Source: SHWC01 sp050173345 (lineage in GTDB: Bacteria > Pseudomonadota > Alphaproteobacteria > UBA828). From it: 64,000 bases of DNA. The notes under the pieces are model-generated. The model was not told the DNA's origin and made no database searches. It worked only from the letters and a program-made list of their open reading frames with translations. Both the position numbers and the translations under genes were made by a program. Where the stretch lies: positions 806,001 to 870,000 of the forward strand of contig JBFXKW010000001.1 of the NCBI GenBank assembly GCA_050173345.1. Direction: 5' to 3'. Of the stretch, positions 9,076-17,080 are shown piece by piece. Position 1 is the stretch's first letter. The number at the start of each line of letters is the position of its first letter.

Positions 9076-9951
9076 ATGACCGACCAAGAGCTTTCCCGCC
9101 TGCTCGCGCGCATCGCCGAGGCGCTCGAGCGGCTCGCCCCGCCCCCTGGCCAGCCCCCGGACCTGATGGCGGCGGACGGCTTCGTCTGGCACGCCGAAAG
9201 CGGCTCGCTCGAGCCGATCCGCGCGATCAACCGGGTCGATCTTGCCCTGCTCAAGGGCATCGACCGGGTGCGCGACGTGCTGCTCGACAACACGCTGCGC
9301 TTCGTACGCGGCATGCCGGCCAACAACGCGCTGCTGTGGGGCTCGCGCGGCATGGGCAAGAGCTCGCTGGTCAAGGCGGTGCATGCCGAGGTCAACGCGC
9401 GGACGCCGGGCAGCCTCGCGCTCATCGAGATCCACCGCGAGGACATCCCGAGCCTGCCGCGCCTCCTGACCATCCTGCGCCAGAACAGGCGGCGCTGCGT
9501 CGTGTTCTGCGACGACCTCTCCTTCGAGGCCAAGGACACCACCTACAAATCGCTCAAGGCGGTGCTCGAGGGCGGCATCGAGGGCCGGCCCGAGAACGTG
9601 CTGTTCTACGCGACATCGAACCGCCGCCACCTGATGGCGCGCGAGATGATCGAGAACGAGCGCTCGACCGCGATCCACCCGGGCGAAGCGGTCGAGGAAT
9701 CGGTCTCGCTGTCCGACCGGTTCGGGCTCTGGCTCGGCTTCCATGCCTGCGACCAGGAGACCTATCTCTCCATGGTCGAAGGCTATGTGAAGAGCCTCGG
9801 CATCGGGATCGCGCCCGACGCCCTGCGCGCCGAGGCGCTCGAATGGAGCCTGACGCGCGGCGCGCGCTCGGGCCGCGTTGCCTGGCAGTTCGTCCAGGAT
9901 CTGGCGGGGCGGCTCGGCGTGCCGTTCACCGCGCCCGAGGCGAAGCCATAA
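9076..9951 (+). CDS. ATP-binding protein, DUF815 family
   Basis: A 291-residue P-loop ATPase of the DUF815 (AAA+-like) family. Walker A is at residues 89-96 (GSRGMGKS); the Walker B-like strand is RCVVFCDDLSFE; sensor 1 is LFYATSNRRHL. The conserved C-terminal region includes SLSDRFGLWLGF. The molecular role of the family is not established. The start ATG at 9076 was chosen because conserved sequence begins there; an in-frame codon at 9010 would add residues unlike the family. It is divergent from yajC with a shared 157-base intergenic region. The order yajC, DUF815, M23 protein is common in alphaproteobacteria. Confidence 0.87.
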   Translation: MTDQELSRLLARIAEALERLAPPPGQPPDLMAADGFVWHAESGSLEPIRAINRVDLALLKGIDRVRDVLLDNTLRFVRGMPANNALLWGSRGMGKSSLVKAVHAEVNARTPGSLALIEIHREDIPSLPRLLTILRQNRRRCVVFCDDLSFEAKDTTYKSLKAVLEGGIEGRPENVLFYATSNRRHLMAREMIENERSTAIHPGEAVEESVSLSDRFGLWLGFHACDQETYLSMVEGYVKSLGIGIAPDALRAEALEWSLTRGARSGRVAWQFVQDLAGRLGVPFTAPEAKP

Positions 9952-9983
9952 CGCTGAACACGGCGGGTGCGGTGCGACGGCCC

Positions 9984-10102
9984 CATCCTTCGACAAGCTC
10001 AGGATGAGGCCGAAAACCGAAAGCCCTCATGCTGAGCCTGCCGAAGCATGAGCCTGCCGAAGGATGAGCCTGTCGAAGGATGAGCCTGTCGAAGCATGAG
10101 GG
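9984..10102. repeat. Palindromic element plus 16-bp tandem repeat
   Basis: Downstream of the DUF815 gene. A short hairpin (CATCCT at 9984-9989 with AGGATG at 10001-10006) encloses the core TTCGACAAGCTC. It is followed by near-identical 16-base units of consensus SATGAGCCTGYCGAAG at 10047-10062, 10063-10078 and 10079-10094. A degenerate leading copy lies at 10028-10046 and a partial one at 10095-10102. The tandem units are the reverse complement of the hairpin core, so the same element is present in both orientations. Related copies lie at 11381-11450. Confidence 0.85.
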
Positions 10103-10125
10103 CGAACTGACCCGCGCCGTACTGC

Positions 10126-11316
10126 TTATCCCTCGGTGAGCTGGGTCAGCGGATCGACCGGCTTGCCGCGCCGGCGGATTTCGAAATAGGTCTGCGCCTG
10201 CTCGCCGCCGCTGGTGCCACCGGCATGGGCGATGGTGTCGCCGCGGCGCACCACGTCGCCCTCGCCGACCAGGAGCTCGTCATTGTGCGCGTAGGCGGTC
10301 ATCCAGCCGTCGGCGTGGCGGATCAGCAGCAGCTTGCCATAGGCCTTGAGGTCGCTGCCGGCATAGGCGACGACGCCGTTCTCGGACGCCCTGACCGGTG
10401 CGCCGCGCGGTGCCGCGATCACGATGCCGTCATGCTGCACGCCGCCACCCTGCTTGCCGAAGCGCGAGACCACCTTGCCCTGCACCGGCCAGTAGAAACC
10501 GTTGCCGGTGCGCGGCGGCGGCTCGGCGGCGCGCGCGGAGCGCCGGGCTTCGGCCATCTGCGCGGGCCGCTCGGCCGTCTCGGCGGGCGGCCGCGACACC
10601 CGCACGATCGGCTTCTCCGGCGGCCGCGGCACGCGCGGGGCGGCGTTGACCACGACGAGGCTCGGCGCTTCCTCCGTCGGCTCGGTCAGCGGCTCGACCG
10701 GCGGCGGCAGCTTGATCCGCGCGCCCGCCACCAGGACATAGGGCGGCTCGAGATCGTTGCGTTGGACAAGCGTATGGAGATCGACGCCCATGCGGCGCGC
10801 CACGCTGTAGAGCGTGTCGCCCGGCTGCACCAGATAGGTCCGCTCGGTCGGCACCTTGAGCCGCTGCCCGGCCCGCAGGTGATAGGGCGGTTCGAGGCCG
10901 TTCAGCTCGATCAGGTCGCGCACCGCGACGTCGTTGTCGCGCGCGATGGCATAGAGCGTCTTGCCGGCGGGGACGATCACCTCATCGCCGCTCGGCCTGA
11001 CCGTGAGCCGCGGCTGGGGCGCCGGCTCGCGCGGCGCCGGCGGCGGGCTCGCGGCGTGTTCGAGGACCGGCGGCGGCGCGATCGAGGCGACCTCGACCTC
11101 GGGCGTCGGCGCGGCCGCGACCTGCACCGCCTCGGCCGGCGGGTCGGGCCTGATGCGGTCGGCGCTCTGCGCTGCTGGCGGGGCCTGCGCGGGCGCGACC
11201 GGCGGGTTCGGCGCCCAGAGCCGTGGCAATGTCGGCAGGCAACCGGCGACCATGAGGCTGCAGGCAAACGCGACAACGGGGCCCGATCGGCGCGAAAACA
11301 GGGCGACTCGGGTCAT
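10126..11316 (-). CDS. LysM/M23-type lipoprotein, probably a catalytically dead amidase activator (NlpD/EnvC-like)
   Basis: About 396 residues. A lipobox signal (ACSLMVAGC) is followed by a long Pro/Ala-rich linker, two LysM peptidoglycan-binding domains (one starting VPAGKTLYAIARDN, one starting VQPGDTLYSVARRM), another linker, and a C-terminal LytM/M23 domain (FYWPVQGKVVSRFG onward). The zinc ligands look lost: the first motif reads QHDGIVI where active enzymes have a ligand Asp, and the final HxH is replaced by QTYFEIRR. Such proteins activate periplasmic amidases during division. Nearby in-frame ATGs at 11328, 11325 and 11316 make the exact start uncertain. It lies downstream of serS-surE-pcm, where alphaproteobacteria usually keep it. 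Confidence 0.88.
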   Translation of the reverse strand: MTRVALFSRRSGPVVAFACSLMVAGCLPTLPRLWAPNPPVAPAQAPPAAQSADRIRPDPPAEAVQVAAAPTPEVEVASIAPPPVLEHAASPPPAPREPAPQPRLTVRPSGDEVIVPAGKTLYAIARDNDVAVRDLIELNGLEPPYHLRAGQRLKVPTERTYLVQPGDTLYSVARRMGVDLHTLVQRNDLEPPYVLVAGARIKLPPPVEPLTEPTEEAPSLVVVNAAPRVPRPPEKPIVRVSRPPAETAERPAQMAEARRSARAAEPPPRTGNGFYWPVQGKVVSRFGKQGGGVQHDGIVIAAPRGAPVRASENGVVAYAGSDLKAYGKLLLIRHADGWMTAYAHNDELLVGEGDVVRRGDTIAHAGGTSGGEQAQTYFEIRRRGKPVDPLTQLTEG

Positions 11317-11380
11317 GCCCTCCATCATGATTCGTGTCGTCGGCACAAGCAAGCAGGCAAGCGACGGCGGGCCGGTTTGC

Positions 11381-11450
11381 CCTCATGCTTCGACAAGCTC
11401 AGCATGAGGAGGTTGTTTTTCGGCCTCATCCCGAGCCTGTCGAGGGATGA
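11381..11450. repeat. Two palindromic elements of the TTCGACAAGCTCA family
   Basis: Between pcm and the M23 gene. The first hairpin has perfect 9-base arms (CCTCATGCT at 11381-11389, AGCATGAGG at 11401-11409). The second pairs TCATCCC at 11426-11432 with GGGATGA at 11444-11450. Both carry the same core as the element at 9984-10102, so the M23 gene is bracketed by members of one repeat family. A T-run at 11415-11419 follows the first hairpin in the + direction, but pcm ends in the opposite direction, so a terminator role is not clear. Confidence 0.8.
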
Positions 11451-11482
11451 AGCCACCCACCTGATTCACCGCCAAGCCGTCT

Positions 11483-12133
11483 TCAACGCCGGCGCGTTTC
11501 GTCAGGCGCGCCGGTGACGAGGGGCACGAAGCGCACCGGCATGAACGCTTCCCGCTCATAGCCTTCGGCGCCGCGGCGGATCTTGTAGAGGTCCTGGTCG
11601 CGCCCGTTGGATGCGAGCGGTATCACCATGATCCCGCCCACGCCGAGCTGGTCCAGCAGCGGCTGCGGCGCGTCCCGCGCGCCGGCGGTGACGATGATGC
11701 GGTCGAACGGCGCCTGCTCCGGCCAGCCCTTGCTGCCGTCGCCGAGCTTGGTGACGATGTTGGTCAGCTTGAGCTTGGCGAAGCAGCGTTCGGCGGCTTC
11801 GAGCAGGTCGCGGTGCCGCTCGATCGTGTAGACCCGCCGGCACAGATGCGCCAGCACGGCGGCCTGGTACCCCGAGCCGGTGCCGACCTCCAGCACCTTC
11901 ATCTTCTCGCCGACTTCGAGCGCCTCCGTCATCGCGGCGACGACGAGCGGCTGGCTGATCGTCTGGCCCGAGGCGATGGGCAGCGCGATGTTCTCGTAGG
12001 CCTGGTCATGAAAGGCGGGCGGCACGAAGATTTCGCGCGGCACGCGCTCGATCGCCGAGAGCACGCGGGTATCGGTGATGCCCTGCCGGCGCAGCTCCAT
12101 GATGAGCCTGATGCGCCGGGCCTCGTCGCTCAT
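11483..12133 (-). CDS. pcm: Protein-L-isoaspartate O-methyltransferase
   Basis: A 216-residue enzyme that methylates isoaspartyl residues of damaged proteins with S-adenosylmethionine, starting their repair. The substrate loop LPIASGQTISQP and the SAM motif VLEVGTGSGYQAAVL are both present, along with motif II PFDRIIVTAGA. The start is the ATG that overlaps the surE stop (ATGA, bases 12130-12133), so the two are translationally coupled. The pairing of surE with pcm is widely conserved. A second, divergent Pcm-like gene lies at 37620-38276. Confidence 0.95.
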   Translation of the reverse strand: MSDEARRIRLIMELRRQGITDTRVLSAIERVPREIFVPPAFHDQAYENIALPIASGQTISQPLVVAAMTEALEVGEKMKVLEVGTGSGYQAAVLAHLCRRVYTIERHRDLLEAAERCFAKLKLTNIVTKLGDGSKGWPEQAPFDRIIVTAGARDAPQPLLDQLGVGGIMVIPLASNGRDQDLYKIRRGAEGYEREAFMPVRFVPLVTGAPDETRRR

Positions 12134-12885
12134 GTGAGCGCGTTCCGCAGGCGGCGCAGCGTCGGGTGGTGGGTGAGGTCGAGATGCAGCGGCGTCACCG
12201 AGACATAGCCCTGGTTGACCGCGCGCAGGTCGCTGCCCGGCTTGCCCGGCAGCTTCTCCGCCGGCGCCATGCCGACCCAGAAATAGGGACGCCCGCGCGG
12301 GTCGACCCGCTCGACGCACAGATCCTCGACCTCTTCGAGGGCCTGCCTGGCAGCGCGAATCCCCAGCACCTTGTCGGCCGGAAAATTCGGGAAGTTGACG
12401 TTCATCAGCACCCGCTCGGGCCACTCGACCTTGAGCAGCCGCTCGACCACGCGCGGCACCCAGGTTTCCGCGGTCTCCCACTTGACCGACTGGCCGTCCT
12501 CGTAGACCTGGCTGAACGCGATCGCCGGCACGCCGAGCAGCGCCGCCTCCATGGCTGCCGCGACCGTGCCGGAATAGGTCACGTCCTCGCCGACATTGCT
12601 GCCCCGGTTCACGCCGGAGAGTACGAGCGCGGGCCGCCGGTCCGCCATCAGGCGGTTGATCGCGAGATAGACGCAGTCGGTCGGCGTGCCGCTGACCGCA
12701 TAGCGGCGCGGCGAGATGCGGCGCACCCGGAGCGGCTGGTGCAGGGTCAGCGAATGCGACGTCGCGCTCTGCTCGCTTTCGGGCGCAACCACCCAGACGT
12801 CGTCGGAGAGCGTCCTTGCCGCCCGTTCGAGAACGCGCAGGCCCGGCGCGAAGATGCCGTCGTCGTTCGAGAGCAGGATGCGCAT
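12130..12885 (-). CDS. surE: 5'/3'-nucleotidase SurE
   Basis: A 251-residue metal-dependent nucleotidase that dephosphorylates nucleoside monophosphates and is associated with survival in stationary phase. The start MRILLSNDDG holds the metal ligands Asp8 and Asp9; Ser40 lies in PESEQSATSHSL, and Asn93 in SGVNRGSNVGEDV completes the site. Length is normal. It overlaps serS by one base (TGATG arrangement) and pcm by four, so serS-surE-pcm is a compact operon. Confidence 0.97.
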   Translation of the reverse strand: MRILLSNDDGIFAPGLRVLERAARTLSDDVWVVAPESEQSATSHSLTLHQPLRVRRISPRRYAVSGTPTDCVYLAINRLMADRRPALVLSGVNRGSNVGEDVTYSGTVAAAMEAALLGVPAIAFSQVYEDGQSVKWETAETWVPRVVERLLKVEWPERVLMNVNFPNFPADKVLGIRAARQALEEVEDLCVERVDPRGRPYFWVGMAPAEKLPGKPGSDLRAVNQGYVSVTPLHLDLTHHPTLRRLRNALT

Positions 12886-14168
12886 CAGCCGCGCGCGAAC
12901 GCCTCGATCCGTTCCGCGCCGTCCATGAAGGGGCGCAGCGCCGCGGGCACGCTGACGGTGCCGTCCTCGTTCTGGTAGTTCTCGAGCACGGCGATCAGGG
13001 TGCGCCCGACCGCGAGGCCGGAGCCGTTCAGCGTGTGCGCGAACTGGGTGCCCTTCTCGCCCTTGCGGCGGAAGCGCGCCTTCATGCGGCGCGCCTGGAA
13101 GTCGCCGCAGTTCGAGCAGCTCGAAATCTCGCGATAGGCGTTCTGGCCCGGCAGCCAGACCTCGATGTCATAGGTCTTGCGCGCCGAGAAGCCCATGTCG
13201 CCGGCGCACAGCACGACCGTGCGGAACGGCAGTTCGAGCCGCTTGAGCACGTCTTCCGCGCAAGCCGTCATGCGCTCGTGCTCCTCCTCGGACTGCGCCG
13301 GGTGGCTGATGCTGACCAGCTCCACCTTCGAGAACTGGTGCTGGCGGATCATGCCGCGCGTGTCCTTTCCGGCCGCGCCGGCTTCGGCGCGGAAGCATGG
13401 CGTGTGCGCGGTGAAGCGCAGCGGCAGGCGGTCCGCATCCAGGATCTCATCGGCGACCAGGTTGGTGAGCGGCATCTCCGCGGTCGGGATCAGCCAGTAG
13501 TCGGTCGTGGTGCGGAACAGGTCTTCGGCGAACTTCGGCAGATTGCCGGTGCCGAAGGCGGCGTCGCTGCGCACCAGGTAGGGCGGCGCGACTTCGAGAT
13601 AGCCGTTGGTGCGCGTGTGCAGGTCGAGCATGAAGGCGGCGAGCGCGCGCTCGAGCCGGGCCATGGCGCCCGACAGCACGACGAAACGCGCGCCGGAGAG
13701 CTTGGCCGCGCGCTCGAAATCCATCAGGCCGAGCGCCTCGCCGATCTCGAAGTGCTGGCGCGCCGCGAACCCGAACCGGCGCGGCTCGCCGACCCGGCGC
13801 AGCTCGACATTGCCGTGCTCGTCGAGCCCGTCGGGCACGTCGGCGGCCGGCAGGTTCGGCAGGCCCGAGACGAACGCATCGAGCGCCTCGCCCGCCGCGC
13901 GCTCCTCGGCTTCGAGGGCCTGGGTGCGCTCCTTCAGGGCCGCCACCTCGGCCATCAAGGCGTCCGCGTCGCCGCCCTTTGCCTTGGCCTGGCCGATCAG
14001 GCGCGAGACCTCGTTGCGGCGGCTCTGTGCCTCCTGGAACTCGGTCTGGAGCCGGCGGCGCGCGGCATCGCGCGCGACGATCTCAGCCGAGGCCGGCGGC
14101 AGCCCGCGGCGCTTGAGCGCCGCGTCGAACTGATCCGGGTTGTCACGTATCCACTTGAGATCGTGCAT
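12885..14168 (-). CDS. serS: Serine--tRNA ligase
   Basis: A 427-residue class II aminoacyl-tRNA synthetase, cytoplasmic, charging tRNA-Ser. The N-terminal tRNA-binding coiled coil covers about residues 30-105 (many Glu, Arg and Ala). The catalytic core carries motif 2 (TPCFRAEAGAAGKDTRGMIRQHQFSKVEL) and motif 3 near the C-terminus (LNGSGLAVGRTLIAVLEN). First gene of serS-surE-pcm, 92 bases downstream of tatC on the same strand. Confidence 0.97.
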   Translation of the reverse strand: MHDLKWIRDNPDQFDAALKRRGLPPASAEIVARDAARRRLQTEFQEAQSRRNEVSRLIGQAKAKGGDADALMAEVAALKERTQALEAEERAAGEALDAFVSGLPNLPAADVPDGLDEHGNVELRRVGEPRRFGFAARQHFEIGEALGLMDFERAAKLSGARFVVLSGAMARLERALAAFMLDLHTRTNGYLEVAPPYLVRSDAAFGTGNLPKFAEDLFRTTTDYWLIPTAEMPLTNLVADEILDADRLPLRFTAHTPCFRAEAGAAGKDTRGMIRQHQFSKVELVSISHPAQSEEEHERMTACAEDVLKRLELPFRTVVLCAGDMGFSARKTYDIEVWLPGQNAYREISSCSNCGDFQARRMKARFRRKGEKGTQFAHTLNGSGLAVGRTLIAVLENYQNEDGTVSVPAALRPFMDGAERIEAFARG

Positions 14169-14260
14169 CGGAGGCGCCCAGGGCTCGTGCAGTCAGGCGA
14201 TCGGGGAAGCCGGCTCCTTATGGGCCGCGCCTCGATGCAGTTCAAGCCCGAAGGCGCGGA

Positions 14261-15157
14261 TCACCGATCGTGATTGAAATCGGTGTCCTCGAAGGCGGTG
14301 ACGTCGTCGCCGCTCGCCAGCAGCGCCGCGAGCTCTTCCTCGTCCCGACGCTGGCGCTCCGCCCGCTTCCGCTCGACGGCGCGGACCGTGAAGATCGAGA
14401 TCTCGTAGAGGGCGAGCAGCGGGATGGCGAGGCCGATCTGGCTGGTCAGGTCGGGCGGCGTCAGGATCGCCGCGATGATGAAGATGATGACGATCGCGTA
14501 CTTGCGCTTGCGCTTCAGGCCGTCCGAGGTGACGACGCCGACCCGGCCGAGAAGCGTAAGCGCGACCGGCAGTTGGAAGGCGATGCCGAAGGCGAAGATC
14601 AGCTTCATCACGAGCGAGAGATACTCGCTCATCTTGGGCAGCAGCTCGGTCTGGTTCTCCACCGTGCCGACGCCGGCGACGCTGGTATCGCCGGGCATGC
14701 TCTGGAACGAGATGAAGAAGGACCAGGCCTGCGGGAAGATGAAGTAGTAGACCAGCGCGGCGCCGCCGAAGAACAGTACCGGCGAGAAGAAGAGATAGGG
14801 CAGCAGGGCCTGCTTCTCATGCTTGTAGAGGCCGGGCGCCATGAACATGTAGATCTGCGAAGCGACGAACGGGAACGACACGAAGAAGCCGGCCCAGAAG
14901 GCGATCTTGAGCTGGGTGAAGAACGCCTCGACCAGGTGCGTGTAGATCAGCTTGAAGTGCGTGTTGCCACGCGCGAGCTCCGCCTGGCGCAGCGGCTCGA
15001 CCAGGAAATCGAAAATCTCCTGGGAGACCATGTAGCACGCGATCACCGCGACGATCACCGCGATCGCCGACCACATGAGCCGGCGCCGCATCTCCATCAG
15101 ATGGTCGATAAGCGGCGCGCGTGACGCCTCGATCGGGTCTTGGGTATCGGTCGTCAT
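14261..15157 (-). CDS. tatC: Sec-independent protein translocase subunit TatC
   Basis: A 298-residue polytopic inner-membrane protein that recognises twin-arginine signal peptides of folded proteins. The conserved cytoplasmic N-terminus reads APLIDHLMEMRRRL, and six hydrophobic segments follow, with the family pattern FFVSFPFVASQIYMFMAPGL. The C-terminal tail of about 45 residues is charged (RKRAERQRRDEEE). It starts three bases after the tatB stop; the order is tatA-tatB-tatC. Confidence 0.97.
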   Translation of the reverse strand: MTTDTQDPIEASRAPLIDHLMEMRRRLMWSAIAVIVAVIACYMVSQEIFDFLVEPLRQAELARGNTHFKLIYTHLVEAFFTQLKIAFWAGFFVSFPFVASQIYMFMAPGLYKHEKQALLPYLFFSPVLFFGGAALVYYFIFPQAWSFFISFQSMPGDTSVAGVGTVENQTELLPKMSEYLSLVMKLIFAFGIAFQLPVALTLLGRVGVVTSDGLKRKRKYAIVIIFIIAAILTPPDLTSQIGLAIPLLALYEISIFTVRAVERKRAERQRRDEEELAALLASGDDVTAFEDTDFNHDR

Positions 15158-15160
15158 GGC

Positions 15161-15565
15161 CTAGCCTGACTTCGCGGACGATGCCGCGCTCTCGCCGGCC
15201 TGCACGGCTTGCGCGACGGCCGATGCTGCGGGATCAGGCTTCGGAGGCTGCGCCTCGGTGTTCGCGGCCGCCGTCGTGCCGGCGCCGGCGCCATCGTCGA
15301 GCTTGATCGAGGTATCGACGTTGACGACCGATTTCTGCGCCTCGGCGATCTCCTTGTTGGCGAGCTCGATCTCCTTGCGGATCGCCGACATCTCAGTCTC
15401 TTCGGCGGCTTCCTCGATGGTGCGCTGGAAGTCGCGCGCGTAGGAGCGCGCCTTGCCCGTCCACTGCCCGAAGGTGCGGACGATGCGCGGCAGATCCTTG
15501 GGGCCCACCACGATCAGCATGACCACAAGGATGACCAGAAGCTCCGACCAGCCGATGTCGAACAT
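15161..15565 (-). CDS. tatB: Sec-independent protein translocase subunit TatB
   Basis: A 134-residue single-span protein with the TatB N-terminus MFDIGWSELLVILVVMLIVVGP, a KDLPRIVR hinge, and an amphipathic helix (GQWTGKARSYARDFQRTIEEA). With TatC it forms the signal-peptide receptor. The start at 15565 is supported by GGAGAGGG four bases upstream, even though the frame stays open further back. The C-terminal half is Ala/Pro-rich and low in complexity, as usual for TatB. Confidence 0.95.
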   Translation of the reverse strand: MFDIGWSELLVILVVMLIVVGPKDLPRIVRTFGQWTGKARSYARDFQRTIEEAAEETEMSAIRKEIELANKEIAEAQKSVVNVDTSIKLDDGAGAGTTAAANTEAQPPKPDPAASAVAQAVQAGESAASSAKSG

Positions 15566-15629
15566 GTCCCTCTCCGCGCGTCGAGAGCGGCGGCAGCGTC
15601 GCGGCGCTACCGCCCGCCCCGCGCACGAC

Positions 15630-15884
15630 TCAGCGTTGGACCGTCTCGTCCTTCTGAGTCGCCGTGGTGTCGGACGCCGTCTGCTGGTCAGCCACCCGCT
15701 GCTGGCTTTGGCTCGCCGTACTGTCCGGCGTGCTCGGCGGCGGTTCAGCACCTTCCTTCATGCCGGCCTTGAACGATTTGATTCCCTTGGCGAAATCGCC
15801 CATCACCCGGGGCAGCTTGCCGGCCCCGAAGATCAACAGGACGATCACCAGGATCAGGACGATCTGCCAGATTCCAATACTCAT
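15630..15884 (-). CDS. tatA: Sec-independent protein translocase subunit TatA
   Basis: An 84-residue pore-forming Tat subunit: a short N-terminal membrane helix (MSIGIWQIVLILVIVLLIFG), the AGKLPRVMGDFAKGIKSFKAGM hinge and amphipathic helix, and a polar Gln/Thr/Ser-rich tail. GAGGAG lies eight bases upstream of the ATG. First gene of tatABC. The 113 bases between it and the ABC transporter upstream probably hold the promoter, although I see no clear hexamers there. Confidence 0.96.
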   Translation of the reverse strand: MSIGIWQIVLILVIVLLIFGAGKLPRVMGDFAKGIKSFKAGMKEGAEPPPSTPDSTASQSQQRVADQQTASDTTATQKDETVQR

Positions 15885-15997
15885 CGAGCGCGCTCCTCAA
15901 AGCACGTAGGTTGTCAGCTGGGTACCGTCGGCCGCTTTGGGAGGGTACTGGAACCGGCATCCGGGCGACGCCGGCGAAGGCCACACGGCTTGGTTGG

Positions 15998-17080
15998 CTA
16001 TGATGGAAATACAAAAGCGTAGCGCGGGTCAAGCACCAAGCGCACCGGATCGCCGACCGAAGGCGCCTGCACCATCCTGAGCCGCGCCTTGATCGTGGAC
16101 GCACCGCTGACGCGCACATCGAGCTGCGTGATCGCGCCGAGAAAGCGGACCGCCTCGATGCGGCCCTCGATCGCGCCGTCGCCGGTGCCGGCGAGCGAGA
16201 AGGCTTCGAGCCGGATCAGGACCTCAACGGCCTGGCCGTCCATCATGCCGGCGCAGGGGATGCGGCCGACGGGCGTCTCGACCGCGCCGTTCGAGACGAC
16301 GCCGCGCAGCCGGTTCAGCGCGCCGAAGAACCCGGCGACGAAGCCGCTGGCAGGCTTGAAGTAGAGCGCCTCCGCATCGCCGACCTGGATCAGTTTGCCG
16401 TCCGCCATCAAGGCGATGCGGTCGGCCATGAAGAGCGCTTCCTCGGCATCATGAGTGACCAGGAGAGTCGCCACCCCCCGCTCCTTCAGGAGCGTCAGCG
16501 TGTCGTCCCGCACCTGGTCGCGCAGCCGCGCATCGAGCCCGGAGAACGGCTCGTCGAGCAGCATGATGACCGGGTTGGGCGCGAGCGCGCGGGCCAGCGC
16601 GACCCGCTGCTGCTCGCCGCCGGAAAGGACGTGCGGGTAGGCGCTCGCCGCATGGCCGAGCCCGACCCGCTCCAAGAGGCCGAGCGCGACGCGCCGGCGC
16701 GTTTCGGCCGGCACGCCGCGCAGCCCGAAGCCGACATTGTCGAGCACGGAGAGATGGGGGAACAGCGCGAAGTCCTGGAACATCAGGCCGACGCGGCGGC
16801 TCTCCGGCGGCCTGGTCTCGGCCGGTGTCGAATAGGCTTCGCCGGCCACGCTGATGGTGCCGTGCTGCAGCACTTCGAGGCCGGCGGCGAGGCGCAGCAG
16901 GGTCGTCTTGCCGCAGCCCGACGGCCCGAGCAGGCAGACGATCTCGCCGGCATCGACCTCAAGGTCGATGCCCTTCAAGACCTCGTAGCGCCCATAGGCG
17001 TGGCGCACGCCCGCGAAGGCGAGCCCGGCCGCGCGGGTCTCGGCATTGGCCGGCCGCGCCGCCACCCGCTCGAAGTTCAT
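15998..17080 (-). CDS. ABC transporter ATP-binding protein, iron/spermidine (FbpC/PotA) type
   Basis: A 360-residue ATPase powering import. Walker A is LLGPSGCGKTT with Lys58; the signature is LSGGEQQRVALA at 152-163; Walker B is VIMLLDEPFSGLD with Asp176 and Glu177; the H-loop is LVTHDAEEAL. A C-terminal TOBE-type domain follows (about 235-360). The start overlaps the permease stop by four bases, so the two are coupled. The paired permease has the fused FbpB/ThiP layout, which suggests ferric iron, thiamine or another small anion or cation as substrate. No substrate-binding protein is encoded nearby. Confidence 0.9.
   Translation of the reverse strand: MNFERVAARPANAETRAAGLAFAGVRHAYGRYEVLKGIDLEVDAGEIVCLLGPSGCGKTTLLRLAAGLEVLQHGTISVAGEAYSTPAETRPPESRRVGLMFQDFALFPHLSVLDNVGFGLRGVPAETRRRVALGLLERVGLGHAASAYPHVLSGGEQQRVALARALAPNPVIMLLDEPFSGLDARLRDQVRDDTLTLLKERGVATLLVTHDAEEALFMADRIALMADGKLIQVGDAEALYFKPASGFVAGFFGALNRLRGVVSNGAVETPVGRIPCAGMMDGQAVEVLIRLEAFSLAGTGDGAIEGRIEAVRFLGAITQLDVRVSGASTIKARLRMVQAPSVGDPVRLVLDPRYAFVFPS

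Noticed and set aside
10028..10102. Tandem 16-base units considered as a CRISPR array
   Set aside because: The units are directly adjacent with no unique spacers, and no cas genes are nearby.
11415..11419. T-run after a hairpin taken as a terminator
   Set aside because: It is on the + strand side, but both neighbouring genes run leftward.
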